Below are positions 1 to 6,541 of a stretch of DNA of 8,743 bases, piece by piece. The stretch spans positions 1 through 8,743 of the forward strand of contig JAJPZF010000269.1 of the NCBI GenBank assembly GCA_021204545.1. The letters run 5' to 3'. Position 1 is the first letter of the stretch; the number at the start of each line of letters is the position of its first letter. A program made the position numbers and the translations under genes. The notes under the pieces were generated by a model. It was not told where the DNA came from. It did no database searches and worked only from the letters and a program-made list of their open reading frames with translations. The stretch is from Prevotellaceae bacterium (GTDB lineage: Bacteria > Bacteroidota > Bacteroidia > Bacteroidales > Bacteroidaceae).

Positions 1-64
1 CGAACAGCTTCTTTCCCGCCTCCACGCGGAACTGCTGCCCTTGAATCTCTACGATCGCGTACAT
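1..64 (-). CDS. rplU: Ribosomal protein L21, N-terminal fragment (cut by window edge)
   Basis: The minus strand from the ATG at 64-62 reads MYAIVEIQGQQFRVEAGKKL and runs off the left edge. This matches the conserved N-terminus of bacterial 50S ribosomal protein L21 (MYAIVE-x-GGQQ/GQQF-V-G-L pattern), a 23S rRNA-binding protein of the large subunit. Only 21 codons are visible; the family is about 100 residues long. A purine-rich GAAGGAAGGG lies about 7-10 bases before the ATG, the only clear Shine-Dalgarno-like site in the window, as expected for a highly expressed ribosomal protein even in Bacteroidetes. In most bacteria rpmA (L27) follows, which would lie outside the window. Identity is based on a short but highly diagnostic N-terminus. 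Confidence 0.9.
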   Translation of the reverse strand, partial: MYAIVEIQGQQFRVEAGKKLF

Positions 65-190
65 CTCTGTTTCCCTTCCTTCTGTTATTATAGGGTTTCA
101 CCGCCGGGCGTGGAGGGCTTGTCCCTGCCATCTTATAGGAGCCTCGAGCGGCATAATCGACCGCGAAGATAGGGTATTATACTTTCGCCG

Positions 191-198
191 CAAAGCTT
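191..198 (-). promoter_or_regulatory. Possible -7 box for rplU
   Basis: On the minus strand this reads AAGCTTTG, a 5 of 6 match to the Bacteroidetes -7 consensus TAnnTTTG, and would give rplU a leader of roughly 120 bases. No convincing -33 TTTG/TTG is present at the usual distance, so this is a weak call. Read-through from the upstream alpha-galactosidase gene is an alternative, although a strong hairpin stands in between. Confidence 0.22.
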
Positions 199-237
199 TC
201 GGCAGGAAAATCGTCATCCCTCTTATACAGGGACCGT

Positions 238-349
238 GAAGGGTACTATACAGGGGCCAGACAACCCCTCGCAAGGGGTCTGGTTGAACCCCTCGCAAGG
301 GGTTCAAGGCAACCCCTCGCAAGGGGTTGTCCGAAGGGTGTTATACAGG
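238..349. repeat. Block of three 24-bp-period hairpins between 17-bp direct repeats
   Basis: Three copies of AACCCCTCGCAAGGGGTT (the first ends in C) begin at 263, 287 and 311, an exact 24-bp period: an 18-bp near-palindrome plus a 6-bp linker. Each folds into a hairpin with loop CGCA. In the second copy the linkers extend the stem to 10 bp (284-307). The block is bracketed by near-identical direct repeats GAAGGGTACTATACAGG (238-254) and GAAGGGTGTTATACAGG (333-349), 15 of 17 bases identical. Related TTATA(C/G) motifs also occur at 85-95, 131-140, 172-182 and 221-232. It lies between the 3' end of the alpha-galactosidase and rplU, both on the minus strand. The apparent ORFs across it only translate the repeat. 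It looks like a REP-type intergenic element; its function is unknown. Confidence 0.75.
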
Positions 350-364
350 CGCGACGGCGGGCGT

Positions 365-398
365 AACGAGGGAAGGGGGCCGCTCCCCCTTCCTCGTT
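365..398 (-). terminator. Strong hairpin after the alpha-galactosidase gene (putative terminator)
   Basis: Bases 365-379 pair with 385-398 to give a stem of 14 pairs with one bulged G and a 5-base loop (CCGCT), starting 17 bases beyond the alpha-galactosidase stop codon. No T-tract follows on the minus strand, so it is not a textbook intrinsic terminator. It may act as an RNA 3'-end stabiliser or a weak terminator. The stem itself is unambiguous; the role is inferred from position. Confidence 0.55.
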
Positions 399-414
399 GC
401 CGCTCCGCTATCGC

Positions 415-2037
415 TCAGATGGCCTGGAGGGCTATGTAGTCGATATCGGGCATCCAGTCGGCGGGGTTGGCGAGTGTTATGTTGTTCTCGCCCTTGCTGA
501 GCTGCACCTCGAGGCTGAGCGTGCGTACCTGCGCCCACGGGCCTTCCTCTGTTGTGAGGCGCTTAGCCTCGGTGCCGTTCACCAAGACCTGAAGGGAGCG
601 CGCCTCGCCGCTAAGGTAGGCTATGGTGAGGCGGTACTTGCCTCCCCGCTGGCTAACGACGTGGCGGAACTCGAGGCAGTTGCGCTCGCTCCTGCCGAGC
701 CACGTTGCCTTGAGGCCGCCGCTGCACTGGGGGTCGTAGGCGTACGCTCCCGTCTCGAGCGACTGGTTGTTCTCCAGCTCCTGGTAGGCGGGGATGTAGG
801 CGGTCTCAGCCTCGTATCGGGTGCGCTCGAGGCGCTTCTCCCCTTGTGCCTTATAGATGCGTGTGCCGTGTGCGGGGACGCTGAGGGAGACTGTGCCGTT
901 GCCGGGGTTGAGGACGGTGGCAGAAGCGTCGGCTTGGTAGAAGAGGTCGCGGAGGGTCGTCTTCGAGCCTCCGAGGTCAATGTCACTGAGGAGGAAGCTC
1001 ACGTCTTGGTTCGTGTCCGAGGGGTTGTAGACGGCTACGACGCGTGTCTTGCCGCCCGTCTTCTCCACGTCCCTGACGAGGACGTAGCACTCGCCCGCCT
1101 TCCGCGCCACGTATGCCTGCTGGAAGGTCTTGTCCTGGTTGACGGCGATGAGCTCCTTGTTCGTGAGGAGCTGGAGGGCTTGGGGCGTGATGCTCCTCAT
1201 GTCGCAGCCTATGAGCAGGGGAGAGTTAAGCACGCACCACAGTCCGAAGTGCGTCTTGTCCTCCTCCTCGCTTAGCCCTCGCCCCACCTCGAGCATATCC
1301 ATGTCGTTGAAGTGCCCTGCGAAGGAGTAGTCGCTGAGGTAGAGGTTCTCGGCGATGATGCTCTTCACCGAGCCCCAGCTTAGGTTGATGTCCCCCGTCG
1401 TGCGCCACGAGCCGCACACGCCCTCAATCCACGTCCCCGGGTAAGCCCAGCGGCAGGCGTTCATCCTCACGCCCTTGCGCCCCGTGTTGGCTATTGCTTG
1501 GGCGATGTCGGTGTAGCGGTCACGCTCCGAGAGGCGCAGCTGCTCTTTGTTGTCCTTGGGGTTGCCTCCGCAGAAGTCCACCTTGATGAAGTCGAAGCCG
1601 AGCTGCTTGAAGAAGAGGTCAGCGTCCTGCTGGTCGTGCCCGTAGAGGCCGACGTTAAGGCAGAGCGGGTCTTCGGTGCCTGCGCAGCCGCAGGTGCTGT
1701 GTCCTGCGTCGCTGTATATGCCTGCCTTGAGGCCGAGGGAGTGGATGTAGTCCACCACAGGTCGCAGCCCTTGCGGGAAGGTCGTGGGGTTGACGAGCAG
1801 GTTGCCCCTCTCGTCCCTGCCGTAGAAGTAGCCGTCGTCGATGTTGACGTAGCAGTAGCCCGCCGCCTTAAGCCCCGTCTCTTTCATGGCGAGTGCCTGC
1901 CCACGGATGAGGTCGTCGCTGATGTTAAGGGCGAAGGTGTTCCACGAGCTCCAGCCCATGAGCGGGGCGTTGGGGTTCTGTGCGTTGCCCAGTGCCGTGA
2001 GGGCAAGCAGGGCGGTTGTGATGATGGCTTTTCTCAT
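415..2037 (-). CDS. Secreted GH27 alpha-galactosidase with C-terminal carbohydrate-binding module
   Basis: A 540-residue protein that should hydrolyse terminal alpha-1,6 (or other alpha-linked) galactose from oligosaccharides, galactomannan or host glycans outside the cytoplasm. The signal peptide is MRKAIITTALLALTALGNAQ. The mature part starts with the GH27 hallmark NAPLMGWSSWN (residues 23-33), then YVNIDDGYF near 63-71. The nucleophile is expected at Asp154 (IKVDFCGG) and the acid/base at Asp216 within WRTTGDI, next to Arg212, by analogy with human alpha-galactosidase A. The conserved FNDMDMLEVG follows at 243-252. An all-beta domain C covers about 305-400, and residues 408-540 (RYEAE...IDYIAL) look like a CBM6/CBM35-type beta-sandwich. 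I chose the ATG at 2037 because it opens the signal peptide; the reading frame also extends to a TTG at 2061, but that lies within the -7 box. N-acetylgalactosaminidase activity cannot be excluded. No SusC/SusD genes are adjacent, so it is not in a visible polysaccharide-utilisation locus. Confidence 0.93.
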   Translation of the reverse strand: MRKAIITTALLALTALGNAQNPNAPLMGWSSWNTFALNISDDLIRGQALAMKETGLKAAGYCYVNIDDGYFYGRDERGNLLVNPTTFPQGLRPVVDYIHSLGLKAGIYSDAGHSTCGCAGTEDPLCLNVGLYGHDQQDADLFFKQLGFDFIKVDFCGGNPKDNKEQLRLSERDRYTDIAQAIANTGRKGVRMNACRWAYPGTWIEGVCGSWRTTGDINLSWGSVKSIIAENLYLSDYSFAGHFNDMDMLEVGRGLSEEEDKTHFGLWCVLNSPLLIGCDMRSITPQALQLLTNKELIAVNQDKTFQQAYVARKAGECYVLVRDVEKTGGKTRVVAVYNPSDTNQDVSFLLSDIDLGGSKTTLRDLFYQADASATVLNPGNGTVSLSVPAHGTRIYKAQGEKRLERTRYEAETAYIPAYQELENNQSLETGAYAYDPQCSGGLKATWLGRSERNCLEFRHVVSQRGGKYRLTIAYLSGEARSLQVLVNGTEAKRLTTEEGPWAQVRTLSLEVQLSKGENNITLANPADWMPDIDYIALQAI

Positions 2038-2054
2038 AGTGTTAAGGGTGTTAC

Positions 2055-2110
2055 GGCACAAATATAGGGAAAAAGGCGAAGGGGAGCGGCTTTTTGCCTA
2101 CATTTGTGCC
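2055..2110. promoter_or_regulatory. Mirror-image divergent promoter region with 21-bp inverted repeat
   Basis: The arm 2055-2075 (begins GGCACAAATATAG) and the arm 2090-2110 (ends ACATTTGTGCC) are inverted copies over 21 bp with two mismatches, separated by 14 bp. Each arm carries a perfect TAnnTTTG -7 box pointing outward: TATATTTG on the minus strand (2066-2059) for the alpha-galactosidase and TACATTTG on the plus strand (2099-2106) for the acetyltransferase cluster. Neither has a clear -33 TTTG at 19-22 bp, which would suit activator dependence. A dimeric regulator binding the symmetric site could control both directions; this is inference, and the symmetry itself is directly visible. Confidence 0.65.
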
Positions 2111-2115
2111 ACGCT

Positions 2116-2697
2116 ATGGAAGAGACGACGAGGTTTAAGCTGCGCAGAGCTGTGAGGGAGGACGCCCCTTTCCTTGCCCGTTGCCTGATGGAGGCGATGG
2201 GCGGTGAGGTGATGGAGCGTGAGGCGACGGAGAGGGACAGGCGTGTGCTTAAGGTGCTTGAACAGCTGTGCGGCAGGGAGGACACGCTCTACAGCTGGCT
2301 CTTCGCCACCGTGGCGGAGACGGAGGGCGGTGCTTACGTGGGTGCTTCGATAGCCTACCGCGGGGTGGAGTACCACGAGCGGAGGCTTGTGTCCTTCGGC
2401 TTGGCGAGGGAGATAATAACGTTCGACACGGAGAAGATGGAGGACGAGGCGGAGGCGGGGGAGCTTTATCTCGACACGCTCGTCGTGCTTCCCCAATGGA
2501 GACGGCAGGGCGCGGGAGGGCTGCTGATGAGGCGATGGCTGAGGCAAGCGGAGGAGACGGGGCTTACCGCCACGCTGATATGCGCCTTAGATAACGGGAA
2601 GGCGCACCGCCTCTACGAGAGCATGGGGCTGAGGGACGTGCGAAGGGCGTTCGTCTTCGGCGAGTATTACCAGAAGATGGCTTTAATCAAGGGATAA
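2116..2697 (+). CDS. GNAT-family N-acetyltransferase
   Basis: A 193-residue single-domain GNAT protein, expected to transfer an acetyl group from acetyl-CoA to an amine; the substrate cannot be told. The N-terminus FKLRRAVREDAPFLARCL (residues 7-24) is the usual beta1-alpha1 element. Motif A is at about 117-140 (LYLDTLVVLPQWRRQGAGGLL), with the acetyl-CoA pyrophosphate loop R130-QGAG-134. Motif B, NGKAHRLYESMGL, is at 160-172. I chose the ATG at 2116; the frame also contains an earlier TTG at 2104 that overlaps the -7 box. With TACATTTG ending at 2106, transcription should start within a few bases of the ATG, so the message would be nearly leaderless. It is the first gene of a plus-strand cluster; only three bases separate its stop from the next ATG. 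Confidence 0.88.
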   Translation: MEETTRFKLRRAVREDAPFLARCLMEAMGGEVMEREATERDRRVLKVLEQLCGREDTLYSWLFATVAETEGGAYVGASIAYRGVEYHERRLVSFGLAREIITFDTEKMEDEAEAGELYLDTLVVLPQWRRQGAGGLLMRRWLRQAEETGLTATLICALDNGKAHRLYESMGLRDVRRAFVFGEYYQKMALIKG

Positions 2698-2700
2698 ACG

Positions 2701-3846
2701 ATGAACACAACGAGAAAACTGGCTGCCACGGCGTGCGCTCTGACGCTGTGCGCAGTGGCTGGGGCGCAGGACTTCAGCCTTAAGGTGAGCACACTGGCTG
2801 GCGGCGGCGTTGACCGCTGCATACTGATGGTGATGAACGAGAGCCGCACTGAGCCGCTGAGGCGGGACACTCTCTCAATAGTGGACGGCAAGGCGGAGCT
2901 TAGCCTTGAGCTTGGCGAGGTGAGGGAAGGCGTGGTGTCTTTCCTGAAGGGCGAGGCTTCCACGATGGGGATGTACCTGCTCCTTGTGCCAAGCGAGGCG
3001 CTTACCCTTACCGAGACCAACGAGGGATGGGAGTACGGAGGCTCGCAGTTCTATGAAGAGGCAGGGGCGGTGAAGAGCCGACTGAACACGCTGGAGACTG
3101 CCCTGAGGCAAAGGATAGCCGCCCTCTCGGGGGCGAAGGACGTGGAGGAAGCCGACGAGGACTCGCTCGAGAGACTTGAACAGGAGACGTACGAGGCGTT
3201 CCGCAAGGACTATGTCGCTACTATCCTTGACTGCGCGCGTGAGAACCCCGACGCAGAGGGCATGGCTATGTGGCTGCCTTACGCACAGGACGAGACGATG
3301 AGCGTGGTGGGCTTGCTTAGCGACAGAGTGAGGAACGAGAGCCGTGTCGCTCCCGTCATACAGCGCACCGTGGACGAGGCGCAGGCTCGTGAGCAGCGAA
3401 GGAAGGAGATGGAGGCGGCGAAGGAGAAGGTAGGCGAGGGCAAGCCCGCCCCTGAGTTCACGCTGAAGGACATCAACGGCAACGACCTCTCGCTCTCGAG
3501 CCTCAGGGGAAAGTACGTGGCGCTTGACTTCTGGGGCAGCTGGTGCCCGTGGTGCATCAAGGGCTTTCCAAGGATGAAGGAGTACTACGCCAAGTATGCG
3601 GGGCGGTTCGAGATAGTGGGCGTGGACTGCCGTGACACGCAGGAGAAGTGGACGAAGGCGGTTGCAGACTACGAGCTGCCTTGGCTGCACGTCTACAACC
3701 CCGACGACAGCGATCTGCCCACTCGCTACGCCATCGAGGGCTACCCCACGAAGATTGTCATCGACCCCGATGGCAATATCGCCAAGGTGGTGGTGGGAGA
3801 GTCGGAAGACTTCTACGACTACCTTGACCAGCTGTTCGGCAATTGA
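2701..3846 (+). CDS. Exported DUF4369/TlpA-like thioredoxin-fold protein
   Basis: A 381-residue exported protein. Residues 1-22 form a signal peptide ending AVAGAQ; no lipobox is seen, so a periplasmic soluble form is likely. Residues about 24-115 resemble the DUF4369 beta-rich domain found in front of Bacteroidetes TlpA-type proteins, followed by a charged helical region (about 118-245). The AhpC/TSA-TlpA thioredoxin domain covers about 246-381: GKPAPEFTLKDINGNDLSL, then the active site W281-C282-P283-W284-C285, and the cis-proline loop GYPTK with P349. It should act as a periplasmic thiol-disulfide reductase or isomerase, for example in protein folding, cytochrome c maturation or oxidative stress; the exact partner is unknown. 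Proteins of this architecture are common in multiple copies in Bacteroidales. It starts 3 bases after the acetyltransferase stop, implying co-transcription. Confidence 0.9.
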   Translation: MNTTRKLAATACALTLCAVAGAQDFSLKVSTLAGGGVDRCILMVMNESRTEPLRRDTLSIVDGKAELSLELGEVREGVVSFLKGEASTMGMYLLLVPSEALTLTETNEGWEYGGSQFYEEAGAVKSRLNTLETALRQRIAALSGAKDVEEADEDSLERLEQETYEAFRKDYVATILDCARENPDAEGMAMWLPYAQDETMSVVGLLSDRVRNESRVAPVIQRTVDEAQAREQRRKEMEAAKEKVGEGKPAPEFTLKDINGNDLSLSSLRGKYVALDFWGSWCPWCIKGFPRMKEYYAKYAGRFEIVGVDCRDTQEKWTKAVADYELPWLHVYNPDDSDLPTRYAIEGYPTKIVIDPDGNIAKVVVGESEDFYDYLDQLFGN

Positions 3847-4040
3847 TGCGCGCTATGACGGAAGAAGAGCTTAACAGCTACCGCCTGACAAGCCTCGAGG
3901 AGCCGACCGACGAGATGCTCGCCGCAATAATGCGGGAGGCGGCGGAGGAGGTGCGCAAGGAGAACGCCGAGACGCACAGGCGGTTTATGGAGCAGTTGCG
4001 GGAGGATGTCCGAAAGGATAAGGAACGCTTGGGGATATGA
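3846..4040 (+). CDS. Small charged helical protein, unknown function
   Basis: A 64-residue protein (61 if started at the second ATG, 3855) whose ATG shares its A with the TGA stop of the thioredoxin-like gene (TGATG), suggesting translational coupling. I do not recognise a named family. After a short segment with RLTSLEEPTDEML, the rest (about residues 22-62) is a continuous, highly charged predicted amphipathic helix rich in Glu, Arg and Lys, with no membrane segment, signal peptide or cysteine. It is likely cytoplasmic. The size and helix-plus-linker layout resemble small Bacteroidetes accessory or antitoxin-like proteins, but no toxin partner is present here, so that is speculation. Codon use and GC match its neighbours, supporting a real gene. 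Confidence 0.7.
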   Translation: MRAMTEEELNSYRLTSLEEPTDEMLAAIMREAAEEVRKENAETHRRFMEQLREDVRKDKERLGI

Positions 4041-4093
4041 CGGACGAACCTAACCATCAGCCTGTGAGTTTGATTGCCTCGCTCAATGATTAA
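4037..4093 (+). CDS. Possible 18-residue ORF overlapping the preceding stop
   Basis: An ATG overlaps the TGA stop of the small helical gene (ATGA) and opens MTDEPNHQPVSLIASLND, ending in TAA at 4091-4093. The ATGA junction is typical of coupled genes, but 18 codons are too few for statistical support and I recognise nothing in the peptide. It could be a genuine microprotein, the stub of a truncated downstream gene, or chance. It lies just before the hairpin at 4116-4132. Confidence 0.2.
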   Translation: MTDEPNHQPVSLIASLND

Positions 4094-4115
4094 ATGGGTG
4101 ATCAGGTGGCTAAGG

Positions 4116-4132
4116 TAACCCCTTTGGGGTTA
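4116..4132 (+). terminator. Hairpin closing the plus-strand cluster
   Basis: TAACCCC-TTT-GGGGTTA is a perfect 7-bp stem with a 3-base loop, followed on the plus strand by the short pyrimidine-rich TTCTTGCC. It sits 23 bases after the last possible ORF of the acetyltransferase/thioredoxin cluster, so it is the likely 3' end of that transcript. The T-tract is poor. Its AACCCC/GGGGTT core is shared with the hairpin array at 263-328. Confidence 0.5.
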
Positions 4133-4154
4133 TTCTTGCCAATCGGCATCCGTA

Positions 4155-4191
4155 CAAAAGAAAGCCCCGACCGTTTCCTCACGGTAGGGGC
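4155..4191 (-). terminator. Intrinsic terminator of the BspA-like gene
   Basis: On the minus strand GCCCC-T-ACCGT (4191-4181) pairs with ACGGT-C-GGGGC (4174-4164) around a 6-base loop, with one internal mismatch, and is followed directly by TTTCTTTTG (4163-4155). This is a standard rho-independent terminator 23 bases after the BspA-like stop codon. Read on the plus strand the same stem is followed by an AT-rich stretch and could also stop convergent transcripts. Confidence 0.8.
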
Positions 4192-4214
4192 ATACCTTAT
4201 TATATAGGTACCGC

Positions 4215-6252
4215 TTACTTCACGAGCACTTTCTTCACCGTCCCGTCGGAGTAGCGGATGATGTTTATGCCACTCTGCGGAGAGCTTATCTTCTTTCCGT
4301 CCGTGGTGTAACGAGCTATCTCGTATACCTCCGCTGGTTCTGCCGCCGCGTCCTCGATGCCTGTCGGAACGTCGGTGGTGAATGTCATCGTTTCGCCGTA
4401 GGTCGTTCCCACTGCGGTCGTGACAAACGCGCGATAGCTGTACGTCGTGCTTGGCTCAAGGTCTTCGATGGTGAGTGTCATCCACTGACCGTCTACCTCT
4501 ACCCTCGTCACTCCGTCGTCGGTGGAGGCAACCCTCTTCACCTGATTAGCCGAGGAACTGCCGCCAGCCCAGTACTCGAAGCCCTGCGAGATTATGTCGT
4601 CGCTTCCTGCCACAGCGTAAGCTTTCACCGTTGCGCTGGTGCTGCCAACGCTGGTTGCCGAATACGTGCGTATGGTCGGGTCGAAGTAAACGTAAGCGTC
4701 AGCTGTTCCGAACGCAAGCCATTCTCCGTATGTGGTTACACCTGCCGGCGAAGTGTAGTAAGGACGATACATATAGTAGGTGCTTTCGCTTAGGTTCCTC
4801 AACGCTCCAGTCAGCACTCCGTCTATCACAGGGCATTCCGACTGCGTCGACGGTACAAGGTCTGGTGCGTCGTAGCGTCTCCACTCGAAGCCGGCTCCAA
4901 CGGCATCATCGCTCAGGTTAGTTGTTGCACAGAGCAGAGCCACGGTGTTAGATGTAGCTTTAGCCGCCAAGGTTGTGAACTCAACCGCAGGAGTAGAGAA
5001 TGTTGCTGTGGTTGAGTATGTCTTATTTGATACAACCACATAATACTTCACTGTGTATGTTTCTCCTGGCTCAAGGTTGATAAGCGAGAGAGTGTTGCCA
5101 GTTGCATAGTCGGTGAAGCCAGTTTCCGTCACAACTGCGTCGCCTTGATCGTAACTTCCTGTCGCTGTGTAAGAGTCTGGTGTTAGGCTTGTCTGTGTGA
5201 TAACAGGATTCATCCCTGATGTTTTGATATATGAGCAATCTTGCAACGAGAAGTTTCCGTTCTTCAACTGAATAGCGTAATATACACTGTTGGTTCCGTC
5301 TGGTGTTAATCCCATTACTGTAGCTTTCCCGCTATCGTCTACCTGGCAGAACTCATCACCTTTTGAATTAGAGAACCCGTGAGTGACCCCCGAGATATTG
5401 CTGAAAGACAATTCTGCTTGGCAAGTTGCCTGTGTGGCATTATCTAAAGAGAAGGAATAGAGTCCTGTGCACCTCTCGAATGCATATTGCCCAATGCTTG
5501 TCACGGAGTTGGGGATTGTTATCTCTTTAAGGCTGGTGCATCTGAAGAATGCATAGTTCCATATGCTTGTCACGGAGCTGGGGATTGTAAACGATGTTGC
5601 TGTTTTTCCGACTGGATAGAATATAAGCTCTGACATGTCTTTCGTGTATAATACACCATCCACTGAACACAAGTATTCATTATCTTCAGCGACCTCAATA
5701 TTCTCTAATGATGCACAATTGTTGAATATACATTGGGGTATTGTGGTGACATTGGTGCCAATCTTAATACTTTCAAGACTTGTGCAATTTTGGAATAGGC
5801 CTTCCCCTTCTGTATTATATGTACTTGCTATGGCGTTATAGGTTACATCCGTCAGGCTTGTGCAACTCGCAAATGCCATATCTCCTATCCATGTCACAGA
5901 TTCTGGAATAGTCACAGAGGTAAGGCTGCTGCAATTATAGAATGCATCGCGTCCGATGCTTGTCACGGAGTTGGGAATGGTGATTGAGGTAAGGTTGTTG
6001 CAATACCAAAAAGCATAATCTCCTATGCTTGTCACATCATAGGTTTCATAGTTATAAGTAACAGTCGAGGGGATAGTGCTGCTGCCACTATAGGCACTGC
6101 TATTGTCTTGGTTCCAATAGTAATACGTAACCGTGGCAGTTTTTGCAGAGGTGTCGAGGTTGTAGTAGATGCCATCAACCTTGGCATCATAGGCGAAGCA
6201 CGGGGCTTGCAGGGCTAGTGCCGTTAGGCACAGGAATAAAAAATCGTTTCAT
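4215..6252 (-). CDS. BspA-like leucine-rich-repeat surface protein, frameshifted in the signal peptide
   Basis: A surface protein of the BspA/LRR_5 family, which in oral and gut Bacteroidales mediates adhesion. The intact frame covers 6035-4215 and extends upstream to a TGA at 6251-6249. The ATG at 6252-6250 starts MKRFF but is in another frame, which stops near 6187. Removing one T from the T6 run at 6243-6238 joins them into a 678-residue protein beginning MKRFLFLCLTALALQAPCFA, a perfect signal peptide. Residues about 73-270 hold the repeats, with IPNSVTSIG-x-AF-x-C-(S/T)SL units, partly interrupted by an insert near 115-170. Residues about 330-640 look like fibronectin-III-type domains. 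The last ~40 residues (YTTDGKKISSPQSGINIIRY...KVLVK) resemble the type IX secretion C-terminal sorting tail. Without the shift the first ordinary start is a GTG at 6035, which lacks a signal. Base composition is clearly more AT-rich than flanking genes, most strongly in the repeat half, suggesting transfer or recombination. The shift may be phase variation, an error or decay. Confidence 0.85.
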
Positions 6253-6310
6253 ACTCTTTGTTTTTACTTGTTTGTTTCTTGTTTGGCGGTCCTAAAGGGC
6301 GGAAGGGGGA

Positions 6311-6348
6311 CAATAAAAGAACGTGGACCAATAACTTCGTCTACGTTC
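6311..6348 (-). terminator. Intrinsic terminator upstream of the BspA-like gene
   Basis: GAACGT-A-GAC pairs with GTC-C-ACGTTC (one 1x1 mismatch, 10-base loop) and is immediately followed by TTTTATTG on the minus strand. It ends the structured RNA and stands between its promoter and the surface-protein ATG at 6252, with no TAnnTTTG box between them, so transcription of the protein gene may depend on read-through. Confidence 0.65.
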
Positions 6349-6536
6349 CCTGAGGTATCGCCAAACACCGTGTCTCCATAAACAATTAAAAGCCCACGCT
6401 GACGCACGTGAGCATTAACTATCATTCTTGGAAACTTAAGTAAATTGGCGATTTACGGGGAACAAGAATAAAGCTAACGCTTTCTATCTCGATGTCCTTT
6501 CTCTGTTGTTACATATCGGTGCGGTTTAATGTTCGT
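6311..6536 (-). ncRNA. Candidate structured RNA (small RNA or attenuating leader) with intrinsic terminator
   Basis: From the promoter at 6549-6542 the minus strand gives a transcript of about 225 nt with several nested helices. A closing helix pairs AAA(CCG)CACCG (6527-6517) with CGGTGTTT (6370-6363). Inside it are hairpin A (6483-6470, AAAGC-GTTA-GCTTT); hairpin B (6469-6424, outer ATTCTTG/CAAGAAT, inner GTAAAT/ATTTAC), directly abutting A; and hairpin C (6420-6384, AGTTAA and GCTCACG paired with CGTGGGC and TTAATT). After the closing helix comes a terminator hairpin (GAACGT...ACGTTC, 6348-6319) followed by TTTTATTG. No ORF of note lies inside. I cannot assign an Rfam family from memory; 6S RNA or an uncharacterised riboswitch/attenuator are possibilities. 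The next gene, the BspA-like protein, starts 59 bases beyond the T-tract. Confidence 0.55.
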
Positions 6537-6541
6537 CTGCG

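Noticed and set aside
263..328. CRISPR array
   Set aside because: Repeats are 18 bp with only 6-bp linkers, far too short for spacers, and no cas genes are present.
65..414. tRNA or other known RNA gene
   Set aside because: No cloverleaf, TTCRA arm or other familiar RNA signature could be found; only repeats and hairpins.
98..439. Short ORFs across the region before rplU
   Set aside because: Their peptides (for example repeated PLRGV) simply translate the hairpin repeats, and similar frames are open on both strands.
397..1275. 292-codon plus-strand ORF
   Set aside because: It is antisense to the GH27 gene, with no recognisable domain; long antisense frames are common opposite GC-rich genes.
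2875..3690. 271-codon minus-strand ORF
   Set aside because: Antisense shadow of the thioredoxin-like gene, whose motifs and start are clear.
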